From assembly GCA_963840835.1 (NCBI GenBank), contig CAWJAM010000009.1, positions 1-64,000 on the forward strand: a DNA stretch of 64,000 bases, written 5' to 3'. This document shows, in pieces, positions 1 through 8,224 of the stretch; the first letter of the stretch is position 1; each line of letters opens with the position of its first letter. A model generated the notes under the pieces. The model was not told the DNA's origin. It did no database searches and saw only the letters and a list, made by a program, of their open reading frames with translations. This stretch comes from Rubrobacter_D sp963840835 (GTDB taxonomy: Bacteria; Actinomycetota; Rubrobacteria; Rubrobacterales; Rubrobacteraceae). Position numbers and translations under genes: made by a program.

Positions 1-239
1 TAAGCTGACGCTCCGGTTCGCCCTCGTGTCACTTGTGAATGAATTCAACCCTCACGGAGAACGAAGAAAGTCATGTGGAGATGCGACCAACTTGCCATGC
101 TGCTATAGTTTTACCCACAACAAATAATGAGGGCATCAGCTATAATATGCGTAGAAGCCGAGAAATCCGCCGCGTAATGACGAACACCAAAGGCGGATGG
201 AGCTAGTAGTGTAACCGGCTATGAGAAAGCGTTGAGAAG
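1..239 (+). promoter_or_regulatory. upstream region with possible -10 box
   Basis: No gene is visible here. A consensus-like -10 hexamer TATAAT lies at 141-146, about 94 bases before the subtilase start at 240, and would give a leader of about 90 bases. I see no convincing -35 hexamer 16-18 bases upstream, so this is only a candidate promoter for the subtilase and the downstream sigma/CHAT genes. Confidence 0.3.
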
Positions 240-1550
240 ATGGTAGGGAGAAGGTCTCTTGTGGGGAAGAAAAAGTCTCTACCATTCACGCAATGGCGAG
301 CCGTGAAGGGGACGCTTGTTCTGACGCTCTGCCTGCTAATGCTGTCGGGTGCCGCCGGTCGCGCGCAGGCTGCTTGCGGACCGGGGGTCTTCGTTCCCCA
401 GCAGGTCATCGTCAAACTGAATCCGACCCAAGGAGCTACGGTCGGGCAGATCAACGCCACCTACGGATCGACCACACTCGAGACCTTCCCGGACAGCACG
501 GACGTCTACCTGCTCAGGCTGCCGACCGGCTCGGGTGTGACGGCGACGGTGACACAGATGGCAAATGACTCGCGACTGCTTTACGCCGAGCCCAACTTCT
601 TTGCCCAGTCGCCCGAGGGAGGTGCTCGCCACAGGGCTTTCGGCGTCAGCGATGTCGCGCCAACTTCCCAGGAGTATGCGACCCAGGCGCTAGGCCTTGT
701 GAGCGCGCACGCTATCAGCCGAGGCGAGGGCACCAAGGTAGCCGTCTTGGACACCGGCGCGCAGCTCGACCACCCGGCGTTGAAGGCTAACTTCGCGGGC
801 ACCAAGCGCTACGACTTCGTGGAAGGCGACGAGAACCCTTCAGATCGACCGGTCGGCAGGGACGTGGACTGCGACGGAGACAAAGACGAGATGGTCGGCC
901 ACGGCACGCACGTGGCGGGGATAGTCGACATCACAGCTCCCGCGACGAAAATAATGCCGCTCCGGGTGTTAGACACGGAAGGCTACGGCAACGTCTTCAC
1001 GATAGCCAAGGCGGTCTACTACGCCGCGCATAACGGTGCGGATGTTATGAACCTCTCCCTCGGCTCGCCGAGCCGGTCGAAGTTGCTCCAGGAGGTGATC
1101 AAAGCCGCCACTACAGACGGCGTCCTGGTCGCCGCCGCCGCGGGCAACTCGAATAGCTCCGTGGCGCATTACCCGGCTGCCGGAGATGGCGTCGCGGCCT
1201 CCACAGACGGGCTTGTGGCCGTGAGCTCGGTAAACATGTACGACCAGAAATCCGACTTCGCCAACTACGGGAAGTGGGTGGACATCGCAGCGCCGGGCGA
1301 GAGCATTCGGAGCGCCTTCCCGGTCAGCAAGTACGCCTACTGGAGCGGCACCTCGATGGCGACACCCTTCGTCTCCGGCCAGGCGGCGCTCATCCACGCG
1401 GTCTACGGCACACTCGACACTACGGGCGTAGAAAATAGGATGCGCTGCACCGCCCGATCGCTTCTCGCGACAGACCCGGTTTACGCTGCCGTGTTGGGCG
1501 CCGGCCGCGCCGACGTTGGCGCGAGCCTCTCTCCGACCACTTGCTCCTAG
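240..1550 (+). CDS. secreted subtilisin-like serine protease (S8 family)
   Basis: A 436-aa S8 peptidase expected to be exported and to cleave peptide bonds with a Ser-His-Asp triad. The N-terminus is basic, then hydrophobic (LVLTLCLLMLSGAAG), ending in an AxA-type signal peptidase site near residue 44. Residues about 50-120 resemble the inhibitory propeptide of thermitase/fervidolysin-type enzymes (VPQQVIVKL start, LYAEPNFFAQ end). The catalytic residues are visible: D171 in LDTGAQLDHP, H221 in GHGTHVAGI and S372 in SGTSMATPF. There is no C-terminal accessory domain. It is the first gene of a same-strand group with a sigma factor (69 bases downstream), a regulatory protein and a TPR-CHAT protease, which suggests a role in a proteolytic signalling module. 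That role is inference; the family call is secure. Confidence 0.93.
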   Translation: MVGRRSLVGKKKSLPFTQWRAVKGTLVLTLCLLMLSGAAGRAQAACGPGVFVPQQVIVKLNPTQGATVGQINATYGSTTLETFPDSTDVYLLRLPTGSGVTATVTQMANDSRLLYAEPNFFAQSPEGGARHRAFGVSDVAPTSQEYATQALGLVSAHAISRGEGTKVAVLDTGAQLDHPALKANFAGTKRYDFVEGDENPSDRPVGRDVDCDGDKDEMVGHGTHVAGIVDITAPATKIMPLRVLDTEGYGNVFTIAKAVYYAAHNGADVMNLSLGSPSRSKLLQEVIKAATTDGVLVAAAAGNSNSSVAHYPAAGDGVAASTDGLVAVSSVNMYDQKSDFANYGKWVDIAAPGESIRSAFPVSKYAYWSGTSMATPFVSGQAALIHAVYGTLDTTGVENRMRCTARSLLATDPVYAAVLGAGRADVGASLSPTTCS

Positions 1551-1619
1551 GTCAATGTACCGTTAGATTCTCGGCGAGCAGGTACGACCGAGGAGGTTTG
1601 CATCCACGCACGGAAGAAC

Positions 1620-2174
1620 ATGCAGGCCGCGATTAGGTTAGACCGAGACCTCATTCTGGACTGCCGCAGCGGCGATCTCGGCGCGTGGCAAAGCTTGCTC
1701 GACAGATACGAGCGGCTTGTGTTCTCCGTGCCGCGAAGATACGGGCTCTCCCGGGAGGACGCCGCCGACATCACGCAACTCACCTTCACCATCTTCTTTC
1801 AGAGCATGGATACTTTGTCAGAGGACAGTACCCTGGGCGCGTGGCTTACCACCGTAGCCCGACGCCACACCTGGCGTCGGCTCGACCGGAAACGTCGTGA
1901 GGAGGCTGGTTGGTACGGGAGTTCGAGCGAGAAGATCCCGATGTTGGCGGACACCGGCACAGAAGATGTAGAGCGCTGGGAATTGACAGAGTGGTTAGAC
2001 TATGGTCTATCCCTTGTTGGCAAGCCTTGTCGGAAGCTCCTGTCCGCCCTATACCTGGATCCGAAGCAGCCATCTTACGCCGAGGTTGCTGCCAGACTAG
2101 ATATGGCTGTCGGTAGTGTGGGGCCCACTCGGATTCGCTGCCTGAAGCGTTTGAGGCGGGTCTTGGGTGAGTAA
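1620..2174 (+). CDS. RNA polymerase sigma factor, ECF-like sigma-70 family
   Basis: A 184-aa protein with the two-domain ECF layout. Region 2 lies at about residues 25-95 (LLDRYERLVF, EDAADITQLTFTIFF, WLTTVARRHTWRRLDRKRR) and region 4 at about 140-182 (PSYAEVAARLDM, helix-turn-helix, CLKRLRRVL). It should direct RNA polymerase to a dedicated promoter set. ATG 1620 has a weak GGAAG ribosome site. A stronger GAGGAGGT lies at about 1590 but no standard start follows it in this frame. The next genes are a 209-aa protein with an anti-sigma-like N-terminus and a TPR-CHAT protease, so its activity is probably controlled by them. No cognate promoter motif could be assigned. Confidence 0.88.
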   Translation: MQAAIRLDRDLILDCRSGDLGAWQSLLDRYERLVFSVPRRYGLSREDAADITQLTFTIFFQSMDTLSEDSTLGAWLTTVARRHTWRRLDRKRREEAGWYGSSSEKIPMLADTGTEDVERWELTEWLDYGLSLVGKPCRKLLSALYLDPKQPSYAEVAARLDMAVGSVGPTRIRCLKRLRRVLGE

Positions 2175-2313
2175 CAGGGGCAAGAACCGGGGCAAAATCG
2201 GTTGTATCGACACACGATCCTCTCGTCTGCGCACAGATTGGTGTACTTTTGGGCGCATCGGTAGGCATTCACAAAGCAAGGGAACATGAGGACGCCTTGG
2301 AGGTAGCCATCTA

Positions 2314-2943
2314 GTGCCCGGTCCTAGAAAGAGGATAGTCTTCTCCCAGCTCGTCGACTGGGTCGAGGGCCGTCTGCCAGAGAAAGAGGCACGGGCCGTC
2401 GAGGAGCAGATGGTAGTCGCCGACAGTGCGACGCTCGCCGACGTCGCCTGGCTGCGCAAGTTCGCCAGGGCCACGGAGGAAAGCGTCCTCGAATCGCCGC
2501 CTCAAGAAGTGAGGAGCGATTTGATTGCTCGCTTCAAAGGGCACGCGGAGGGTCAGCGGCCGCCCGGGCTCTTGACACGCATCGTGGCGACGCTGACGTT
2601 CGACGATGGTTTGCGACCGGCGATGGGCGTAAGGTCAGTGGGCGCGCAAGGGACACGCAGGCAACTCGTGTACTCCGCGGACGCACTGGACGTAGCCCTG
2701 AATTTATTGCCACGCGCCCGCGACAAGAAGTTAGACCTCAACGGTCAGGTCTTGTCCCACAGCGACGCGGAGCTCGGATCCTTTAGCGTCCAGCTGCTGC
2801 AAAGCGAGACCGAACGCGCCATAACCGCCACCGACGACCTGGGCGGTTTCGCTATCGAGTCCATACCGCCCGGAGTGTATGAGCTCGTCCTTAGCTCCGA
2901 GCGGGTCGAGGTTTCGATCAAGCCCGTCGAATTGAACGTGTAA
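2314..2943 (+). CDS. putative anti-sigma / regulatory protein with C-terminal beta-sandwich
   Basis: A 209-aa soluble protein starting at GTG 2314, with TTGGAGGTAG as ribosome site. Residues 1-70 are a charged helical domain (LVDWVEGRLPEKEARAVEE) like the N-termini of cytoplasmic anti-sigma factors, but without a zinc HxxxCxxC motif. Residues about 135-205 (LDLNGQVL, TDDLGGFAIESIPPGVYELVL) match the carboxypeptidase-regulatory-like/transthyretin-type beta-sandwich. There is no membrane segment. It sits between the sigma factor gene (139 bases upstream) and the CHAT gene (GTG 3 bases after this stop), so it is very likely co-translated with CHAT. I infer that it binds the sigma factor and may be a CHAT substrate; neither is shown by the sequence. 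Confidence 0.6.
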   Translation: MPGPRKRIVFSQLVDWVEGRLPEKEARAVEEQMVVADSATLADVAWLRKFARATEESVLESPPQEVRSDLIARFKGHAEGQRPPGLLTRIVATLTFDDGLRPAMGVRSVGAQGTRRQLVYSADALDVALNLLPRARDKKLDLNGQVLSHSDAELGSFSVQLLQSETERAITATDDLGGFAIESIPPGVYELVLSSERVEVSIKPVELNV

Positions 2944-2946
2944 GAC

Positions 2947-5838
2947 GTGACCCCCGTCTCCGACCAGAAGGTCGACGCCGGGTTCGTTGAGGAGCTGCTC
3001 GCCCTGCCGACGTTGGAGCAACGATCAGCGTACTTGCACACCGCAGGTCTGCTAAACGCGGAAAGCTTGGAGAGGCTGCTCGACTTCACCGAGCGGTTGG
3101 TGCACAGCGATCCCGGCAAGGCACATCGGCTGGCTGCACTTTGCGCAGACCTAGCGGGCCGAGCCGCCGCACCCGCCGCCGTGCCGCGTGCCTCCTACAT
3201 TCGCACTCAGACATACCTGGCTAACGGCGAGCTCGGCGCTGCACTGAGCATGGCCGAAGCTGCACACGCAGGGTACGTTGCTTGCGGCAAGAACCTGGAG
3301 GCGCTGCGCACGCACGTCGGTCGGATGTCCGTGCTCCTCGAGCTAGGGCTCTATAGGGAGGCACTCGACGCTGGGCAAGTCGTTCTCGACGCCCTCAATG
3401 GCACGGGTGAACTCGGGATTACACCCACGCGACAGCAGTCCGACCTGCTTACCGCGCTCGTGCACCAGAACCGCGGCGGTTGCTACGAATACATGGGTCT
3501 CTACGAAGAAGCGCTCGTAGCGTACGCCGCAGCAGAAGAGCGCTACCGGGCCCTCGACATGACCGAACGCCTCGGCGAGATCCTGGACAATCGAGGTGCT
3601 ATCCTCCTACTCCTCGGCCGGGGTAAAGAAGCCCTTGCAGCCCACGAGGCGGCTGCAGCCATCTTTGCCGCAGCCGGGCTTACCCTGTCTCACGCCAAAG
3701 CTCTCAGCAATATCGGGGAAGCGAACCGGCAGTTGGCAGACTACACGCACAGTCTCGACGCTTTCGAACAGGCGCGTCGCCTGTACGATTCTCTCGGTGC
3801 GCTCGCGGATAAGGGCTTGCTCTTGATCGACACAGCGGGCGCATACCTGGAACTCAACCTGTACGACGAGGCGCTCGCCTCGTACCAGAAAGCCCATGCC
3901 TTGCTGCGCGACACCGGGATGGTCCACGATCGTGCGCGGGCGCTATGGGGCATCGGCTCAACGTTGACCGCTCGCTCGGAGTTCGAAGAAGCCGAGACCA
4001 CACTGGTCGAAGCCGCAGATCTTTTTGCGGCGGCCGACAATGCGCCGTTGCTCTCGGGAGTGATGCTCGAACAGGCCGCTCTTCAGGAGGCGCGCGGGGA
4101 ACATGGAGCGGCCGTCGCAACCGCGAGGCGGGCACTAAGCCTCGTCTCCGAAAGAGACTGGTCAGTGCAACGCGTCTACGCGCATCTGCGTCTCGCCGAC
4201 TTGCTACTCACGGACACTTCGGAAGCAGAGTCGAACCTTCTAGAGGCAAGCCGGCTGGCCGAACGTCTGGCTCTACCGCACCTGCGCTACCGGCTGAACG
4301 AGCGACTCGGTAGCTTGCGACGACTGCAAGGTCGCGATGAGGAGGCGCGGGTGCTGCTCGAGGCGGCGGTCGACGAGATCGAACGCCTGCGGGGTACCGT
4401 CGCCCACGAGACGATGCGCGCTTCCTTCCTACGGGACAAGACCACCGCCTACGAAGAGCTATTGAAGCTACATCTCGCAAGGGGGGGCGAAAAGGGCTCG
4501 CACAGCGCCTTTGCCGTAGCCGAACGTGCCAAGTCGCGTGCCTTGGTGGACTTGCTCACCGGGGTCGTACAGGGATCGGCAACTCCGGCAGATGATGCGG
4601 TGGAAGGGCGGATCCGCGATTTGCAGTCGGACCTGAACGTGACTTATAGTCGAATGTTTGGAGGCACCGACGACGATGGGGACGGGGGGCCTCTCCCTGA
4701 CCTGCGGGGGCGCGCCGTCGAGCTCGAAAGGGAGATCAGCCAGCTGCGCTTACGCGCTGCCCCAACATCAGACCTATTCGCACCTCCAGAGGCGTCGGAT
4801 AGCTTGCAGCATCTTCCGTCCGACGTGACGTTGCTAGCCTACCACTTAGTAGGCGATGAGATCGTGACGTTCTTTCAGGGGCAAGGCGGCATCAGGGTCG
4901 TGCGGAATCCTGGCTCAGCGGCGACGGTTGCGCGTCTCGTGCAGCAACTCGACGTGCAGTGGGATCGGTTGGGTACGGGTAGGGAGTTCGCAGAGCGGCA
5001 CATGGCGTTGCTCGAGCGGTTGACGCAACGGGTGCTGACTTCGCTATACAAGGAGCTAATAGAGCCGCTCGAGCCACTCCTTAACGAAACCGTGTACCGG
5101 ACCTCTGACAGAACCGTAGCGTCGCGCAAACTCGTCATCGTGCCCCACGGTCTGCTGCATCGGGTGCCGTTCCACGCTCTATTCGATGGCGGATCGTATC
5201 TTTTGGAGCGGTTCGAAGTCTCCTACGCCCCAAGTGCGAAAGTTTACTCGCTCTGCCAGGGGCGATTCCCACGAGGATCCGACAAGGCCCTTGTGCTGGG
5301 TGTGGCCGACCCCTCGATCCCGGCCGTGGCAGAGGAGACGCAAGCAGTCGTCCAGCACCTCCCTGCTGCCGAGCTGCTGAGAGACCAGCAGGCTACCGTG
5401 AAGGCGCTGCGTTTGAAGGTGCCGGGTTGCGGCGTCTTGCATCTGGCATGCCACGGCATGTTTCGGGTGGACAACCCTATGTTCTCATCGTTGAAAGTAG
5501 GCGATGGTTGGCTGGCGGCCAGCGACGTTTTACGGCTTGATCTTGCAGGCGCCCTCGTCACCTTGAGTGCCTGCGAGTCGGGGCGCAACGAGGTCTACGC
5601 TGGCGATGAACTCATGGGCCTGACACGGGCATTCCTCGGGGCTGGCGCGACGACGCTCGTGGCCAGCTTGTGGCTCGTGCAGGACGAGACGACGGCGAAG
5701 CTAATGGAGCATTGGTACGAGCACCTGAGCGAAGGCGTCGGACGGGCGACAGCCTTGCGCAATGCCCAGCTCGCGCTCAAAGATGAAAATCCACACCCAT
5801 ATTATTGGGCACCATTTGTACTGATAGGCCGGCGATAA
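2947..5838 (+). CDS. TPR-CHAT caspase-like protease
   Basis: A 963-aa protein with GTG start 2947, three bases after the preceding stop. Residues about 30-480 are tetratricopeptide repeats (for example GGCYEYMGLYEEALVAYAAA and NIGEANRQLADYTHSLDAFE). A linker follows, and residues about 660-963 form a CHAT domain of the caspase clan. The catalytic pair is present: H836 in LHLACHG and C876 in LSACESG. The C-terminal FLGAGATTLVASLW and YYWAPFVLIG motifs are also typical. The TPR part probably senses or binds a partner and the CHAT part cleaves proteins. TPR-CHAT proteins beside sigma factors and their inhibitors recall type III-E Craspase loci, but no CRISPR component is present here. No signal peptide, so it should act in the cytoplasm. 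Confidence 0.9.
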   Translation: MTPVSDQKVDAGFVEELLALPTLEQRSAYLHTAGLLNAESLERLLDFTERLVHSDPGKAHRLAALCADLAGRAAAPAAVPRASYIRTQTYLANGELGAALSMAEAAHAGYVACGKNLEALRTHVGRMSVLLELGLYREALDAGQVVLDALNGTGELGITPTRQQSDLLTALVHQNRGGCYEYMGLYEEALVAYAAAEERYRALDMTERLGEILDNRGAILLLLGRGKEALAAHEAAAAIFAAAGLTLSHAKALSNIGEANRQLADYTHSLDAFEQARRLYDSLGALADKGLLLIDTAGAYLELNLYDEALASYQKAHALLRDTGMVHDRARALWGIGSTLTARSEFEEAETTLVEAADLFAAADNAPLLSGVMLEQAALQEARGEHGAAVATARRALSLVSERDWSVQRVYAHLRLADLLLTDTSEAESNLLEASRLAERLALPHLRYRLNERLGSLRRLQGRDEEARVLLEAAVDEIERLRGTVAHETMRASFLRDKTTAYEELLKLHLARGGEKGSHSAFAVAERAKSRALVDLLTGVVQGSATPADDAVEGRIRDLQSDLNVTYSRMFGGTDDDGDGGPLPDLRGRAVELEREISQLRLRAAPTSDLFAPPEASDSLQHLPSDVTLLAYHLVGDEIVTFFQGQGGIRVVRNPGSAATVARLVQQLDVQWDRLGTGREFAERHMALLERLTQRVLTSLYKELIEPLEPLLNETVYRTSDRTVASRKLVIVPHGLLHRVPFHALFDGGSYLLERFEVSYAPSAKVYSLCQGRFPRGSDKALVLGVADPSIPAVAEETQAVVQHLPAAELLRDQQATVKALRLKVPGCGVLHLACHGMFRVDNPMFSSLKVGDGWLAASDVLRLDLAGALVTLSACESGRNEVYAGDELMGLTRAFLGAGATTLVASLWLVQDETTAKLMEHWYEHLSEGVGRATALRNAQLALKDENPHPYYWAPFVLIGRR

Positions 5839-6136
5839 CGCTACCACCCACTAGATTAGTGGAGGTATGAGAAACCTTCTTGTAGCCCTTTCGCTAGCCG
5901 TCACCTCGACCGGATCATCACTACGTAGATCAAAGTCCCAATCAGGAAGTACTTCTCCGAGATGTGCAACCGGAGAGCCTACGACCGTGCCAAGAGACAC
6001 AACGTCGCAATCTGCGTTTGTGCAGCAACCGTGCAGCAACCCGAGCAAATAACCTGCAATGTCAGGAAAAGTGTCGACGCAGAAATATGTTGGTTTGCAG
6101 GCACTTTGAAACCTGCGGAAAGCTCCTGCAAACCGT
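5839..6136. other. intergenic region, no recognisable gene
   Basis: No supported gene. Short open frames exist on both strands but lack a good ribosome site and any recognised family. A short duplication (GTGCAGCAACC twice, 6018-6041) lies here. The sequence runs into a tRNA 3' half at 6137 and could be the edge of an excised or decayed element. Confidence 0.4.
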
Positions 6137-6187
6137 CGCGCTTCCTTGACGCGGAAGAGGTCAGTGGTTCGAATCCACTATCGCCCA
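6137..6187 (+). pseudogene. 3' half of a tRNA-Val (GAC anticodon), 5' half missing
   Basis: Positions 6141-6157 form an anticodon stem-loop: CTTCC and GGAAG enclose a 7-base loop TTGACGC containing GAC. After a 5-base variable region comes a perfect T stem-loop (AGTGG, TTCGAAT, CCACT; 6163-6179) and the acceptor strand ATCGCCC plus A (6180-6187). The matching 5' acceptor strand GGGCGAT and a normal D arm are not found upstream. This is the usual footprint of an integrative element that used a tRNA gene as attachment site, or of a deletion through the gene. The T arm and acceptor resemble those near 12760. Confidence 0.65.
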
Positions 6188-6433
6188 CTCGATTAAAGCC
6201 ACCGTAGGCACGCCTTCGACCGCCCGTGCGGGGACGCCTCCTTCAGAAACTGCAGATCGGGGATCTGGGGCGGCGGGAGTAGGTGAGTACGCTGGCCAAC
6301 GCCCTGCCCGCCTCGCGGTTTGGGCACTCCCGCCGGCGGGCCTTCGTGCCGGGGTTGGCCTCAGCCTTCGTGCGGTAGAGGCAACGCACGACGAGCTCCC
6401 CCGTGCGGAAGTCCAGAACGAGGCGCTAGAGGG

Positions 6434-6601
6434 TTACGCCGGGCGTCCCCTCTTCGGCCGCTTCTCTTCTTCCTCGCTCGGGTGGTTGCGGCGCCAGGAT
6501 TCCCTCAGCTCGTCGGAGCGGCGATCCCTCTCTTCGGCTTCTCGCCTGCGTTCGTCCTCGGTTCGCTCCCGTTCGTCGCTCTCTTTGCGGCGGTCCGTCA
6601 T
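6434..6601 (-). CDS. small highly charged hypothetical protein
   Basis: A 55-aa protein read from ATG at 6601 with a good ribosome site (GGAAGGA about 8 bases upstream on the minus strand). Over half of it is Glu, Arg, Lys and Asp (MTDRRKESDERERTEDERRR at the N-terminus), probably one long charged helix. No domain or family is recognised. A longer open frame continues upstream to 6724, but the ribosome site favours the short form. It is isolated, so its existence rests on the start signals and the amphipathic composition. Confidence 0.4.
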   Translation of the reverse strand: MTDRRKESDERERTEDERRREAEERDRRSDELRESWRRNHPSEEEEKRPKRGRPA

Positions 6602-7225
6602 GCTGCCTATCCTTCCGGTTCGGGAAAAGTTGTGGCAGAACCTTACTACTGCGCCCGCCATTATGCCGTCTGCTGGCAGCCGGGGGAAAGTCGGTTTCAA
6701 CGAGCATCTCCCCTGAAGCGTCATCTGCTTCGACTAACAAGCCGTGCCTTCTCGTAGAAGTTCGCTCCCCGCTAGCAAGAAAATTTCGAAGTCTTGAATG
6801 GAAGGCCGCAAAATGCCCCTAAAATTCATTGCGGATTCATCGACTATTGGTAATGATGTGGCCATGCACGCGCACCCGTGCGCTGCGAAAAGGGCAAACC
6901 CGTCGTGAGGCGGGGGCGCAAAACCTAAAGGCCTCCCAGCTGAGAGGTAGCCGGGCTGTCGAACAGTGGCAGAGCTACAATGCTCCGCCCTTAGAGGGGA
7001 GAGTACGGATGCGAGCCAGTAGTATTAGCAGTATCCGCCACACGAGCTTAGCGTCTCATCCATCTGCTCGCTTCGCAAGAAGACGCAGCATGCGCGTGGG
7101 CACCAGGGTGTAGGAAGTTAGTGGTGTCGCACTGTTGGCACTCCCAGTGGAAGAAGAGGCACAACCGCCTCTTCGTGGGGCATTGTCGGTCCAGAGTTGT
7201 GGAGGATCCCCTAAGGAGGGAATGC
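6602..7225. other. intergenic region
   Basis: No gene is supported in these 624 bases. A small hairpin (AAGAGGC / GCCTCTT, 7154-7173) precedes the ribosome site AAGGAGGG (7213-7220) of the truncated regulator gene that follows. Nothing else stands out. Confidence 0.4.
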
Positions 7226-7452
7226 ATGAGGGTCGGAGCGAGCACCCTACCGGCTGAGGCCCGAGCTAAGGAATCCGGGGTTGTGCGGATCGGGTTACTG
7301 GGCGGCTTTTCGGTCTCGGTGGGGGACCGCAAGGTCGCTGAAGGCGCGTGGCGGCTCAGGAAAGCAGCCAGCCTCATGAAGTTGCTCGCCCTGGCTCCCG
7401 GGCACCGCCTTCACCGCGAGCGGGCGATGGACCTCCTGTGGCCCGATCTGGG
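7226..7452 (+). pseudogene. 5' fragment of a SARP-type transcriptional regulator gene
   Basis: ATG 7226 follows an excellent ribosome site (AAGGAGGG). The first 75 codons encode the start of an OmpR-like winged-helix DNA-binding domain of SARP/BTAD regulators (VRIGLLGGFSVSVGDRKV, WRLRKAASLMKLLALAPGHR, MDLLWPDLG). Homology stops abruptly at about 7450, before the recognition helix. The frame runs on only to a stop at about 7561 in unrelated sequence, where the other frame encodes a beta-helix fragment. It is therefore a truncated gene joined to another by deletion or recombination. Unlike the two regulators at 45-61 kb, this one has its DNA-binding domain at the N-terminus. Confidence 0.75.
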
Positions 7453-7854
7453 ACTATCAACGACGGCACCGTTACGGGCATCGATTCCGAGTTCATCAAC
7501 AACAAAGCGCTCAGCAGTTTCGGGGGCGCGATCACCCAGTACTCTCAGTCCGCGAAGCTGAACTTTACGAAGACGAATTTCGAAGGCAACACGGCCCCCA
7601 GCAACGGCGGCGCGATCAACATGAACGGGACCCTCGAACTCGACGCCGCTAGCTTTACGGGCAACAGGTCTGCAAGTGGGTCCGGGGGCGGAGTCCTCAT
7701 CTACTCGGGCCACGCAAAGATAAACGACACGACCTTCGCCGACAATCGCGCCGGAGGTTCGGGAGGCGGGCTCTACCTCAACGAGGTCACAGGTGTTAAG
7801 TCTACGGTAACGAACAGCACCGTAACAGCCCCGGCCCTCTCTACTGTAGAGTAA
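7450..7854 (+). pseudogene. internal fragment of a right-handed beta-helix (PMP-like) surface protein gene
   Basis: From 7450 one frame encodes about 130 residues of repetitive beta-helix sequence (GGAITQYSQSAKLNFTKTNF, GNTAPSNGGAINMNGTLELD, GGGLYLNE, STVTNSTVT), typical of polymorphic-outer-membrane-protein-like or parallel beta-helix repeats. No start codon or signal peptide precedes it, because the upstream sequence belongs to a SARP gene in another frame. The repeat pattern breaks off at about 7825 and a stop follows at 7852-7854. Both ends look like deletion junctions. The pairing with a SARP regulator parallels the intact SARP/beta-helix region at 45-61 kb. Confidence 0.7.
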
Positions 7855-7897
7855 ACATCTGATGCACGCAGTTCCGAGATGTTCGGGCCGGCGTGAA

Positions 7898-7919
7898 AAT
7901 GTCCCGGCGCCGGGACATT
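7898..7919. repeat. perfect 22-bp palindrome
   Basis: AATGTCCCGGC followed directly by its reverse complement GCCGGGACATT. It has no loop, so it is better suited to a dimeric protein binding site or an element end than to a terminator. It lies between the beta-helix relic and the small HTH gene, which is transcribed towards it. Confidence 0.6.
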
Positions 7920-7943
7920 CCTCGCATAGCCGAGGTCCGTGTT

Positions 7944-8123
7944 TTACGGGGCGGTCTCGCGCTCGATGCGCTCTACCTCCTCGCGAGGGATATGGATCGC
8001 ACCGGCGAACTTGTCGGCCTTTAGTACCCCGCGTTCCACCATATACTGGACCTTCCCAGGAGTGAGGTCGAGATACTCGGCCGCTTCCCACAAGGTGAAG
8101 TTCTTGCGCTTTTCGTCTTCCAC
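7944..8123 (-). CDS. small helix-turn-helix DNA-binding protein (excisionase/MerR-like)
   Basis: A 59-aa protein. I choose GTG 8123 as start because AAGGAGG lies 9 bases upstream; the longer frame to 8171 has no such site. The sequence (FTLWEAAEYLDLTPGKVQYM, VERGVLKADKFAGAIHIPRE, EVERIE) is the compact winged HTH of excisionase-family proteins, with helix-turn-helix at about residues 10-32 and the wing at 33-46. Proteins of this type act as recombination directionality factors or small repressors. Its position between two tRNA-like 3' ends fits a leftover from a mobile element, but no integrase is present. Confidence 0.75.
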   Translation of the reverse strand: MEDEKRKNFTLWEAAEYLDLTPGKVQYMVERGVLKADKFAGAIHIPREEVERIERETAP

Positions 8124-8224
8124 CCTACTAACCTCCTTGCCCGGCAAAGATGGGGCCGGGACACCCCACAAGGATACACTGGTCCTTTCTCTTCTTGCCT
8201 TTAGCTCCGGAGCGAGACACTGAC

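Noticed and set aside
34..460. Minus-strand open frame overlapping the subtilase 5' end
   Set aside because: It is antisense to a clear signal peptide and propeptide and has no recognised family.
240..5838. Possible CRISPR type III-E locus because of TPR-CHAT plus sigma factor
   Set aside because: No repeat-spacer array, gRAMP effector, Cas1 or Cas2 is present in the window; only the CHAT/sigma logic is similar.
6320..6757. 145-aa plus-strand open frame
   Set aside because: Arg/Pro/Leu-rich shadow of the charged minus-strand frame, without a ribosome site or family.
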